A stretch of DNA of 64,000 nucleotides. It comes from Chelatococcus reniformis. GTDB taxonomy: Bacteria > Pseudomonadota > Alphaproteobacteria > Rhizobiales > Beijerinckiaceae. Below are positions 19,308 to 26,894 of the stretch, piece by piece (position 1 is the first letter of the stretch; each line of letters begins with the position of its first letter). The position numbers and the translations under genes are program-made. Under the pieces are notes generated by a model, which worked only from the letters and a program-made list of their open reading frames with translations, did no database searches and had not been told where the DNA came from. Location: the NCBI RefSeq assembly GCF_014640075.1, contig NZ_BMGG01000009.1, forward strand, positions 124,001 through 188,000. The letters are read 5' to 3'.

Positions 19308-20209
19308 CGGAGCGGGTGATCGTTGAGCTGCGCGGTCCGCGGCAACAGCTCGACCAGGGCCTCGGCTGCGCGCGTCAGGTAACGCTCCTTGTGGCGCAGC
19401 AGAAAAAAGGCGCGGGCGGGCAGGGCGATGTCCACGGCGGCGAGGGTGCCCGCCTCGAGCGCGCCGGCCACCACCAGCCGGGAGATGACGGTGGCTCCGG
19501 CCCCGGCCTCGACCGCGGCCCGCACCGCCTCGTTGGACGGCAGCTCGAGCGCGACGTCGAGATCGCCCGCCGCGACGCCGAAGCGCGGCAGGGCCCCTTC
19601 GAAGATCGCCCGCGTCCCCGATCCGGGCTCGCGCAGCACCCAGCGTGCCTGCGTGAGCTCGCGGCCGGCGATCTGCCGGCCTGCCCAGGGATGGGCGGCC
19701 GGCACCACCAGCACCAGGCCGTCGTGCGCGAGGCAGGTGGCGGCGACGGTCGGATCATCGATCTCGCCCTCGACGAAGCCGAGGTCGGCGGCGGCGTCAT
19801 GGACGAGGGCCGCGACCCGCTCGGTGTTGCCGATGCTGAGGCTCACCTCGATCCTGGGATAGCTCTCCTTGAAACGGTGGAGATAGGCGGGCAGCCAGTA
19901 GTTGGCGACGGTCTGGCTGGCGCTCAGGACGAGCGAGCCGCGCACCACGCCGGCGAGATCTGTCAGCACCGTCTCCGCCGCTGCCGCCCGAACGAGAACG
20001 GCCTTGGCCTCCACCAGGAAGAGCCGCCCGGCATCGGTCAGCGCGATGCGCCGGCCGACGCGGTCGAACAGCTTGGTCGCGTAGCGCGCCTCGAGCGCGG
20101 CGACGGCAGCGCTGGTCGCCGACTGGGTCAGATGCAACTCGCGGGCGGCCCGGGTGACATGCTCCCGCTCGGCGACGGCGACGAAGATGCGGAGCTGTTC
20201 GAGCGTCAC
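19292..20209 (-). CDS. LysR family transcriptional regulator (YeiE-like)
   Basis: 305 residues with an N-terminal winged helix MTLEQLRIFVAVAEREHVTRAARELHLTQSATSAAVAALE and a substrate-binding-protein-like effector domain (about residues 90-295; LVLSASQTVANYWLPAYLHRF, LVLVVPAAHPWAGR, WVLREPGSGTR). It resembles CysB/CbbR/YeiE-type regulators. It lies directly downstream of a YeiH-type exporter on the same strand, the pairing seen for E. coli yeiE-yeiH, so it most likely controls that gene. The start codon is GTG at 20209. The stop overlaps the prmA 3' end, tail to tail. Confidence 0.92.
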   Translation of the reverse strand: MTLEQLRIFVAVAEREHVTRAARELHLTQSATSAAVAALEARYATKLFDRVGRRIALTDAGRLFLVEAKAVLVRAAAAETVLTDLAGVVRGSLVLSASQTVANYWLPAYLHRFKESYPRIEVSLSIGNTERVAALVHDAAADLGFVEGEIDDPTVAATCLAHDGLVLVVPAAHPWAGRQIAGRELTQARWVLREPGSGTRAIFEGALPRFGVAAGDLDVALELPSNEAVRAAVEAGAGATVISRLVVAGALEAGTLAAVDIALPARAFFLLRHKERYLTRAAEALVELLPRTAQLNDHPLRQARS

Positions 20210-20337
20210 CGAAGCGTGGTCCGTGCCGGGTCCATGGGGCCGTGGGAGGGGCGACCATGCGCCGATTCAGCAGCCGGGGCGAGCGCTTTCACCAAGCCGC
20301 GGCAAGCCCGGCCGGATCTCGCCGCGCGGCCCGGACA

Positions 20338-20361
20338 CGCTCCAGCTCTGGAATTGGAGCG
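20338..20361. repeat. Degenerate palindrome beside the yeiH stop codon
   Basis: Arms CGCTCCA and TGGAGCG around a 10-nt loop containing CTCTGGAA. The following AGCTCCTAG reaches the yeiH stop codon (CTA at 20376-20378 on the plus strand). It looks like a decayed half of the TAGAGC-bounded repeat. Confidence 0.45.
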
Positions 20362-20375
20362 CCCGCGCCAAGCTC

Positions 20376-21434
20376 CTAGCCGATCAGCTTGACGAGCGTC
20401 AGGCTGAACGTTGCGATGAAAGCGAACGAGGCGGCAGCCAGCGCGAGGGGACGCGCGCCCTTCGCCTTGAGCTTGCCGATGTTGGTCTCCAGCCCCATCG
20501 CCGCGAGCGCCATCGCCAGCAGGAACGTGGTGCCGGTGGCGATGGCGGCACGGACCTCGGGCGGGACGGCGATGATGCTGTTGACTGCCACCAGGGCGAT
20601 GAAACCCAGCACGAACCAGGGCATGGGTGCCTTGCCGCGCCCGTCGTGACGGCTCTCGCCCCGGGCACGCCGCGCCGCCAGGAGGCCGAGCGCGATCACC
20701 ACGGGCGCCAGCATCATGACGCGAGTAAGCTTGGCGACGGTGCCGAACTCACCGGCCTCTTTGCCGTCCTGGAAGGCGGCGGCCACTACCTGCGCGATCT
20801 CGTGGATGGAGGCGCCGCTCCACAGTCCGTAGCTGTGGGCGTCGAGATGAAGCAGGCCCGGCAGCAGCGGATAGGTGAACATGGCGATCGAACCGAACAC
20901 GGTGACGCACGCGATTGCGTAGGCGACATCTTCGTCGCTCGCCCGGGTGACGGTGTTGGTCGCGATCACGGCGGAGGCCCCACAGATCGAGGTGCCGGCG
21001 GCGATGAGCTCGGCCAGACCGCGGTCGACGCCGATTCGGCGGCCCAGGGTGACCGTGAACACGAAGGTCGCAGCCAGCGTCAGGGCGATGACGGCGACCC
21101 CGCCGGCGCCGACGGCCGCGACCTGTTCGGCGGTGAGCTGCAATCCCAGGAGGACGATGGCGCAGCGCAGCACGCGCCGCAGCGAGAAGGCCACACCCGC
21201 CCCGGCGCGTGCCGGCGTGCCGACCAGGTTGTTGAGCGCGGTGCCGATCAGGATGGCCAGGATCAGGGGGCTGAAGGTGGCGACTCCGGGCAGTTCGCGA
21301 AGCGCGAAGGCCACACCGGCGATGGCACCGGTCAGTAGGAGGCCGGGGGTGATGGCGAACGCTCCGCCGGCGTAGGGCGGCGCTGCGATGCCAGTTCCAC
21401 CGGGCGGCGCCGGGGCGGCAGTGGTTGTGGCCAT
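20376..21434 (-). CDS. YeiH family putative sulfate/anion exporter
   Basis: 352-residue integral membrane protein of the YeiH/YadS-like family (PF03601), with about ten hydrophobic helices. Family motifs include [62 protein letters not shown] and [18 protein letters not shown]. Family members are annotated as putative sulfate exporters and are linked to sulfonate breakdown, where excess sulfite or sulfate must leave the cell. The ATG at 21434 has AGGAG upstream. A strong inverted repeat 47 bp further upstream is a likely operator, and the LysR gene follows downstream. Confidence 0.9.
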   Translation of the reverse strand: MATTTAAPAPPGGTGIAAPPYAGGAFAITPGLLLTGAIAGVAFALRELPGVATFSPLILAILIGTALNNLVGTPARAGAGVAFSLRRVLRCAIVLLGLQLTAEQVAAVGAGGVAVIALTLAATFVFTVTLGRRIGVDRGLAELIAAGTSICGASAVIATNTVTRASDEDVAYAIACVTVFGSIAMFTYPLLPGLLHLDAHSYGLWSGASIHEIAQVVAAAFQDGKEAGEFGTVAKLTRVMMLAPVVIALGLLAARRARGESRHDGRGKAPMPWFVLGFIALVAVNSIIAVPPEVRAAIATGTTFLLAMALAAMGLETNIGKLKAKGARPLALAAASFAFIATFSLTLVKLIG

Positions 21435-21480
21435 GGTCGAGCTCCTGATGTCTCGACGCGATGGTCTCAACTCACATTTA

Positions 21481-21513
21481 ATCGATCCAACGCATTATTC
21501 ATGTTGGATTGAT
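21481..21513 (-). promoter_or_regulatory. Probable LysR-type operator of yeiH
   Basis: Inverted repeat with arms ATCGATCCAAC and GTTGGATTGAT, pairing at 10 of 11 positions, around an 11-base A+T-rich centre. It contains the T-N11-A core typical of LysR binding sites and lies 47 bp upstream of the yeiH start. Since a LysR gene follows yeiH, autoregulated control of the pair through this site is the simplest reading. Confidence 0.65.
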
Positions 21514-22020
21514 CGGAAAAAGCGATTTAGCGAGACGCCGAAGCGCGCATTCGCCTCCCCGATTTTTGTCTAATCAATTGATAAATCTTCAACTTCGTAT
21601 TCGAACCAGCGCCGGCCGCACGTGTCGCGCGGAGAATACTTTCCCCGCAGCCGCGCGCCGCTGGGCAACGCCGCGTGCAAGGCGCAGCGCTCGGACAACC
21701 AGAGGGAGGGAGGGCAGGGGGGGCGATAACCGGGAGCTGCGGCAGGTCCGCGCGACGGTCCCGCGGCGCCATGGGACGGGCGCGGCCAGCCCGGGCGGCC
21801 GCCGGAGGCTCTGTCCGATGCGGGGCGTTGTGTGTGGCGAGCTTAGCAAGCAGCGATCAGCGGGCATGCTGCGGCCCGTTGACTTGCGCCGTTCAGGCGC
21901 GCAAACGGCGACCGTTGCTCCGGTCTGAGCCGCCATCCGCCCGGACATGCAACCATGGGGATGCGGTGCCGGGCCGGAAGGCTTGAAGCGCTCCGGACTT
22001 AAGGATCCGGCGCGCACGAT

Positions 22021-22046
22021 CCGCTCGGACAAACGCATCCGAGCGG
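22021..22046. repeat. Intergenic palindrome
   Basis: Perfect 9-bp arms CCGCTCGGA and TCCGAGCGG, 8-nt loop. It starts 18 bp after the stop of the small gene at 22064-22285 on the minus strand, and could act as its terminator. Confidence 0.55.
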
Positions 22047-22063
22047 GGCATGCTTGGCCCGGC

Positions 22064-22285
22064 TTAGCGGACCAGTTGCGTGGAGTAGATAAGTCCGGTC
22101 TGCTGATCGGAGTAGGCACCCATTTCCTTGAGCTGCTCCGGGCCGAGGTAGGCAGCTTCGCTCAGGGCGTGGGACAGGTCGCGGTTGCGGTTGGCGGCGC
22201 CGAAGATCGAACGCAGCAGGCCGCTCAGGCGGGTCGTCGTGGCAGGCCGCTGGTAGTGCATGCCGCCGAAAGTGGTCGTAGTCAT
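22064..22285 (-). CDS. Small conserved-looking hypothetical protein (73 aa)
   Basis: 73 residues: MTTTTFGGMHYQRPATTTRLSGLLRSIFGAANRNRDLSHALSEAAYLGPEQLKEMGAYSDQQTGLIYSTQLVR (shown here in parts: N-terminal TTTTFGGMHYQRPATTT, amphipathic centre RLSGLLRSIFGA, C-terminal QQTGLIYSTQLVR). A GAGGAGATGGACCG ribosome site before the ATG at 22285 and an ordinary amino-acid mix argue that it is real. The centre is like the short basic helix plus LGPEQL turn of DUF1127-type small regulators, but the match is weak and I do not assign a family. Confidence 0.75.
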   Translation of the reverse strand: MTTTTFGGMHYQRPATTTRLSGLLRSIFGAANRNRDLSHALSEAAYLGPEQLKEMGAYSDQQTGLIYSTQLVR

Positions 22286-22573
22286 CGGTCCATCTCCTCA
22301 TAGGAAAGACAGCCCAGACGTTCCTCTTATTCTTGTATGCTCCCTATTTAGTTTATGCTGCACCTGCGAAAAAGAGCGGTTTGCGCATGTTTGCCATCGC
22401 GCGGATGCATGGCTTGGACGCGGCTGAATGATATTCCGCAGATAGCGGCGCAGCAGAGGATAAGGTTGCAATGGAAACGGATCGTTTTTCCGGCGGACGG
22501 TGATTAGGGAAGCGGCACGTCAGTGCGTGCGCCAGGCGAACCACATCTTCAACTGCATGGACGAAATTAGAAC

Positions 22574-24400
22574 ATGTTCAAATCCGTCTTTCAGTCCTTC
22601 GACGACATCGCCGATCCGGGAGCAGGCCGCCAACGGGTCGCGTCGCTGCGAGCCGAGTTGAAGCAACGCGGTCTCGACGGCTTCATCGTGCCGCGCGCCG
22701 ACGAGCATCAGGGCGAATACGTGCCGGCGCGGGCCGAGCGCCTGGCCTGGCTCACCGGCTTCACCGGCTCGGCGGGAACGGCAGTCGTGCTGCCGGCCAG
22801 CGCCTGCGTCGTCGTCGACGGCCGCTACACCCTCCAGGCGCCCCAGCAGGTGGACACCGGCGTCTTCGAACCGGTGGCGTCGACGGCGACGACGCCCGAG
22901 GCCTGGATCTCCGCCCATCTGAAGGTCGGCGAGCGCTTCGCCTATGACCCGTGGCTGCACACCCGCGACGGGGTGCAGCGGCTGAGGGCCGCGGTGGAGC
23001 GCGCCGGCGGCGAGCTGGTCGCCGTCGAGACCAATCCACTCGATGCCATCTGGTCCGATCAGCCGGCCGCGCCGAAGGGCCGCGTGAAGCTGCACGACCC
23101 AGCACTAGCCGGCGAGACCACGCTGGCCAAGCTGGCCGACGTTGCCGATGCGCTGGCGAAGGACAAATGCGATGCGCTGGTCATCAGCGATCCGCACAAT
23201 CTGTGCTGGCTCTTCAACATCCGCGGTTCCGACGTGCCGCACACACCGCTGGCGCTCGGCTATGGCGTGGTGCCGCGGGATGGCCGGCCCATCCTTCTGA
23301 TCGACGCGGCCAAGCTCGGCGGCGACGTCCGCCCGGTCCTCGCCGGCGTGGCCGAGCTTGCCGATCCTGCCGAATTCGCCGCCCGGATCGCCGATGCGGC
23401 CCGGGCCGGCGGCAGCGTGCGGATCGACGCGGCGACGGCGGCGGCTGCCCTCGCCGACGTCGTCGAGGGGGCCGGCGGCACCGCTAGCCTCGGGCAGGAT
23501 CCCATCACGCTGTTGAAGGCCCGCAAGAACGCCGCCGAGATCGAAGGCAGCCGGGCCGCTCACCGCCGCGACGGGGCCGCGGTCACCCGGTTCCTCAGGT
23601 GGTTCGACGACAGCGCCGCAGACGGCAAGCTGACGGAGATCGATGCCGTGGAGGCGTTGGAGTCGTTCCGCCGCGAGACCAACCTGCTGGCCGACGTCTC
23701 GTTCCCGACGATCGCAGGCGCCGGCGCCAATGGCGCCATCGTGCACTACCGCGTGACGCGCCAGACCAACCGGCCGATCGGCTCAGGGCTGTTCCTGATC
23801 GATTCGGGCGCCCAGTACGAGGACGGCACCACTGATATCACCCGGACCCTGCCGGTGGGCCCGGTCGATGCGGAGATGCGGGACCGCTTCACCCGGGTGC
23901 TCAAGGGCCACATCGCCGTGGCCACTGCTGTGTTCCCGCGCGGCACGTGGGGGGCGCAGATCGACAGCTTCGCGCGCAGACCCCTGTGGGAGGCGGGCCT
24001 CGACTTCGAGCACGGCACCGGGCATGGCGTCGGCAGCTTCCTGTCGGTGCACGAGGGCCCGCAGCGCATCTCGCGCCTGGGCAACGTGGCGCTGGAGCCG
24101 GGCATGATTCTTTCGAACGAGCCCGGCTACTACAAGACAGGGGCCTACGGCATCCGCATCGAGAACCTGCTGCTGGTGGAGGAACGATCCATTGCGGGCG
24201 CGGAAAAGCCGATGCTGGGTTTCGAGACGCTGACGCTGGCGCCGTTCGACCTGCGCCTGATCGACGGCGCGCTGCTCACACCGTCGGAGCGGGACTGGGT
24301 CGACGCCTACCACGCCCGCGTCCGCGACGCGCTGGCGCCCCTGCTGTCCGATGCCGACAGGGAATGGCTGCTGGCAGCCACCGCGCCGCTCGCCCCATGA
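22574..24400 (+). CDS. Xaa-Pro aminopeptidase (M24, aminopeptidase P family)
   Basis: 608-residue metallopeptidase that removes N-terminal residues preceding proline; the long three-domain form (two creatinase-like N-terminal domains to about residue 310, then the M24 pita-bread domain, then a C-terminal extension ADREWLLAATAPL). The five metal ligands are visible: Asp in FLIDSGAQY, Asp in DGTTDITRT, His in HGTGHGVG, Glu in SNEPGYY and Glu in GIRIENLLLVEE. Cytoplasmic; no signal peptide. ATG at 22574 opens MFKSVFQSFDD. A strong hairpin follows six bases after the stop. Confidence 0.95.
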   Translation: MFKSVFQSFDDIADPGAGRQRVASLRAELKQRGLDGFIVPRADEHQGEYVPARAERLAWLTGFTGSAGTAVVLPASACVVVDGRYTLQAPQQVDTGVFEPVASTATTPEAWISAHLKVGERFAYDPWLHTRDGVQRLRAAVERAGGELVAVETNPLDAIWSDQPAAPKGRVKLHDPALAGETTLAKLADVADALAKDKCDALVISDPHNLCWLFNIRGSDVPHTPLALGYGVVPRDGRPILLIDAAKLGGDVRPVLAGVAELADPAEFAARIADAARAGGSVRIDAATAAAALADVVEGAGGTASLGQDPITLLKARKNAAEIEGSRAAHRRDGAAVTRFLRWFDDSAADGKLTEIDAVEALESFRRETNLLADVSFPTIAGAGANGAIVHYRVTRQTNRPIGSGLFLIDSGAQYEDGTTDITRTLPVGPVDAEMRDRFTRVLKGHIAVATAVFPRGTWGAQIDSFARRPLWEAGLDFEHGTGHGVGSFLSVHEGPQRISRLGNVALEPGMILSNEPGYYKTGAYGIRIENLLLVEERSIAGAEKPMLGFETLTLAPFDLRLIDGALLTPSERDWVDAYHARVRDALAPLLSDADREWLLAATAPLAP

Positions 24401-24405
24401 CGAAA

Positions 24406-24431
24406 GGGCCGACACGGCGACGTGTCGGCCC
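24406..24431 (+). terminator. Hairpin terminator of the aminopeptidase P gene
   Basis: Perfect 11-bp stem, GGGCCGACACG and CGTGTCGGCCC, around the tetraloop GCGA, six bases past the stop codon. No T-run follows, so it may be a Rho-dependent or mRNA-stabilising end. Confidence 0.75.
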
Positions 24432-24569
24432 TCCTCCGCCGCGGCGCGGCGGCGGCTTTCGCAAGCGGCCAAATGCAACGCGGGCCGCTTGCGAGCTTGG
24501 AACTCGTTCGATCGGCGGAAAGCACCCGCTCGGCGATAATCGCTCCAGATCGAATCACTCGGGCGGGCG

Positions 24570-24977
24570 CTATTCGATAATCTGCACCACGCGGCGCGTG
24601 CCCGGATCGACCACCACAACGCGATCGTTCACGGTGGTGTAACGGTAGCCCCGGCCGTATTCCTCGGGCACCTCCCGGTAGGTCACGCCGCTCTGCGGCA
24701 GGACCGTACCGACCCGCACGGTCTCGCGATAGGTGTAGTTGGGCGCCGGCCGCTCGACGACATACTCGCGGAAGCGGGGCTGCTGATCCGCGGCGATGCC
24801 GCCGACGATCGCACCGGTCACGCCGCCCACCGCCGCGCCGACAGGGCCACCGACGATGGCGCCGCCGACCGCGCCGGTTGCTGCGCCCGCTGCCGCGCCG
24901 GCACCCTGGTCCTGGGCATAGGCGGCGGGGGCGGCGAGAATCGTGAGTGCGGCCAGGGCCGCAAAGGTCTTGCGCAT
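24570..24977 (-). CDS. DUF1236 domain protein with glycine zipper, exported
   Basis: 135 residues: signal peptide MRKTFAALAALTILAAPAAYAQ, then a glycine/alanine zipper (GAAAGAATGAVGGAIVGGPVG and on to about residue 75), then the DUF1236 C-terminus VRVGTVLPQSGVTYREVPEEYGRGYRYTTVNDRVVVVDPGTRRVVQIIE (cited in two pieces in the family: VLPQSGVTYREVP and DRVVVVDPGTRRVVQII). DUF1236 is common in Rhizobiales and of unknown function; the zipper suggests insertion into or contact with the outer membrane. ATG at 24977 has GGAG upstream; 32 extra in-frame codons further up are rejected because they precede the signal peptide. Confidence 0.88.
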   Translation of the reverse strand: MRKTFAALAALTILAAPAAYAQDQGAGAAAGAATGAVGGAIVGGPVGAAVGGVTGAIVGGIAADQQPRFREYVVERPAPNYTYRETVRVGTVLPQSGVTYREVPEEYGRGYRYTTVNDRVVVVDPGTRRVVQIIE

Positions 24978-25418
24978 GTTGATGCTCCATCGCCAAAGGC
25001 GTACCTGGCCGGGCCAGCCCACGGCGAGCCCGGTCAGCGCAGTTGGCATCAGTGGTCTGTGGGCCGCTCGCAATGATTGAGCTGTAATTGCTCAAGAGCG
25101 CCCTTGCGGCACATCAACGTTTGCTTCCGGATCTGGTTCCGGGGGCCGATTTACATCGACCTTAGCTGGAATATGACCTAGCCGCTGGTGGCGCCATCTT
25201 GGCGGCGCTCCAGATTGTCGAAGCCGGGCCGGGGCGGCTGACGGAAACCTCTCTGCGGTCAGCATTGATGGCCGTGCTGGCCTTCGCTCAAGGCGTGCGT
25301 TGGATCGCCACGTCCAGCAGCCGCGCGCCGGTGATCTGAGCGCTTTGCGATGGGCCGGAGCCGCCCGGAGGCGCTCCGGCGCCGCGGCCGAGCGATGGAT
25401 GCCAGCAGAGCCCGCGCG
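24978..25418. other. 441-bp intergenic region, no gene recognised
   Basis: Upstream region of the DUF1236 gene and 3' flank of the next minus-strand gene. Apart from probable promoter sequence near 25080-25190, where A+T content rises, I see no structured element. Confidence 0.5.
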
Positions 25419-25823
25419 TCAGCCTTGGGCGGCGCCGCCCTGGTCGGTCGGACGCTGGACCACCGTGGCCCGGCTGAGGTGCACGCCCTTGTTGTCGGCG
25501 CGAGGAATGAGCGACGAGACGTCGGCCCGGATGCTGTCGAGCAATTCCAGTGCGCCGCGGCCGTCGGGATAGGTCTGCTCGCGCAGTGACTGGCTCACCA
25601 CGTCGATCTTCGTGCAGAGTTCCAGAGCGCTGCGGGAGGCGACCCGCGCCATCGATTGCTCGACGGTCTTGAGCTCCTGCAGCAGCTCGCGCCGCAGGTC
25701 CCGTTGATCCTCCGCGTCGATGAGAGGCGAAGCGAGCATGCCGCGCAACGCCGCCCAGCGCAGGCCGAGCGCCGGCAGCGAGCCTGAATCGCTGAATTCG
25801 GGGTGCGTGGGAATGTTTGCCAT
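25419..25823 (-). CDS. Hypothetical helical protein (134 aa)
   Basis: 134 residues, predicted mostly helical: MANIPTHPEFSDSGSLPALG head, then a long amphipathic region with DAEDQRDLRRELLQELKTVEQSMARVASRSALELCTK, LLDSIRADVSSLI and a polar tail. No known domain recognised and no signal peptide or membrane segment. The ATG at 25823 is preceded by AGGAGG at ideal spacing, and its normal composition contrasts with the arginine-rich frames that overlap it. Monocistronic on the minus strand. A cytoplasmic, coiled-coil-like role is possible but not shown. Confidence 0.72.
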   Translation of the reverse strand: MANIPTHPEFSDSGSLPALGLRWAALRGMLASPLIDAEDQRDLRRELLQELKTVEQSMARVASRSALELCTKIDVVSQSLREQTYPDGRGALELLDSIRADVSSLIPRADNKGVHLSRATVVQRPTDQGGAAQG

Positions 25824-26236
25824 AGCTTTGCCTCCTGTTGAATCCGGCAGCCCTGGGCGACCAATGTGGCAAAGGCGAGACTCCTCTACGTCAACCGGCC
25901 GCCGTCACCAGGGGAAATCCCAATCACAGTAAATGACCACACGCGGAGGCGGAAAGCTTCATCGCAATTCGCCGGAAATGCTGCTTTATGGTGGATATCA
26001 CCGTCAGCTCGTCGTCTGCGTCACTGCTGAGCGCGCATACCGGCTGGCGCTGCGCACATGGGCCGCGGCGACGGCGAGCACGGCGACCTCTACCGCAGCG
26101 CAGCAAACCGCCACGATGGCGGCCGGCGTCCAGCCGAGCTGGTACGGGCTCGCCATCGTCTTGCTGATCGCGGCCGTGGTCGTCCGGGTGCTCGCAGCGG
26201 TCGAAGGCCGGCGCAAGAGGGGGGGCCGGCGCTGCG
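25824..26236. other. 413-bp intergenic region, no gene recognised
   Basis: A hydrophobic run can be read on either strand around 26080-26200, but neither frame has a ribosome site and both run into the dinB-like gene or end in arginine-rich sequence. I treat the region as non-coding. Confidence 0.45.
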
Positions 26237-26818
26237 TCAAGCGCCACGATGAGAGGGCGGGCCCCAGACGCGATCCTCGGTCCAACCGAGCTCTGCAAAC
26301 TCCGACGCACGCAAGGCGACCTCTTCCGCCAGGAAGAATTCGTCGAGCTGAGGCGGGGGCACGGACGTGCCGCTCAGCATGGCGTGCGCTTGGCCGCGGT
26401 GATGGTCCTGATGCTGGAAAAGGTGCAACAGCAGCCGATCCGTCCGCTCTCGCTGAACGCCGGTCGGACGCCGCAGCTCGACGATGCGCTCCAGACCGCG
26501 CGCATCCAGCGACTCCACCGCGGCGATCAGGCGGTGGTCGACGTTCATCTGCGCCTCACGCAGCGCCGCCAGCGTTTCGAAAGGGAGCGGCTCCGCCCTG
26601 GCGGCCGGGTCAGGCCGGCCGCCCTCCAGGGCGCCTACGTAGAAGTGGTCCACCATCAGGATGTGGGCGAGCGTGGCGGCCAGGCTTGGAAAGAAACCCG
26701 TTCGCGGCGCTGTGAGCTCCGCGGGAGAGAGCTTTGCGCAAGCCGCCGATAGACGGTGATTCGCCCACCGGTTGTTGTAGGCCATGGCGCGATAGGGGAG
26801 GACCGCATCGGTTGGCAT
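26237..26818 (-). CDS. DinB family protein
   Basis: 193 residues with the DinB/YfiT four-helix bundle and three metal-binding histidines: LAHILMVDHFYVG (first His region) and LLLHLFQHQDHHRGQAHAML (the HxxxH pair). These proteins bind Zn or Ni and are often thiol-dependent transferases (bacillithiol or mycothiol) or stress-induced proteins; its activity here is unknown. GGGAG nine bases before ATG 26818 supports that start over the in-frame ATG at 26845. It lies downstream of uvrD on the same strand with 76 bp between, so the two may be co-transcribed. Confidence 0.88.
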   Translation of the reverse strand: MPTDAVLPYRAMAYNNRWANHRLSAACAKLSPAELTAPRTGFFPSLAATLAHILMVDHFYVGALEGGRPDPAARAEPLPFETLAALREAQMNVDHRLIAAVESLDARGLERIVELRRPTGVQRERTDRLLLHLFQHQDHHRGQAHAMLSGTSVPPPQLDEFFLAEEVALRASEFAELGWTEDRVWGPPSHRGA

Positions 26819-26894
26819 GGAGCGCACTCCCGCGGGCCTCGCCACGCGATCCGGCGGCGGCCTTGCCCGGCCGCCTCGGACGGCGGGAGCGCCC

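Larger units (their letters stand above)
21435..22063. other. 629-bp intergenic region with operator and repeat
   Basis: The part nearest yeiH (to about 21610) is A+T-rich and holds an inverted repeat at 21481-21513. The middle is GC-rich with no convincing frame. The right end has a palindromic repeat at 22021-22046, after the stop of the small minus-strand gene at 22064. Confidence 0.55.

Noticed and set aside
26004..26285. Possible 93-residue membrane protein in the gap before the dinB-like gene
   Set aside because: Both strands give a hydrophobic run because of Ala/Val-rich GC sequence; neither has a ribosome site, and the frames extend into the neighbouring gene.
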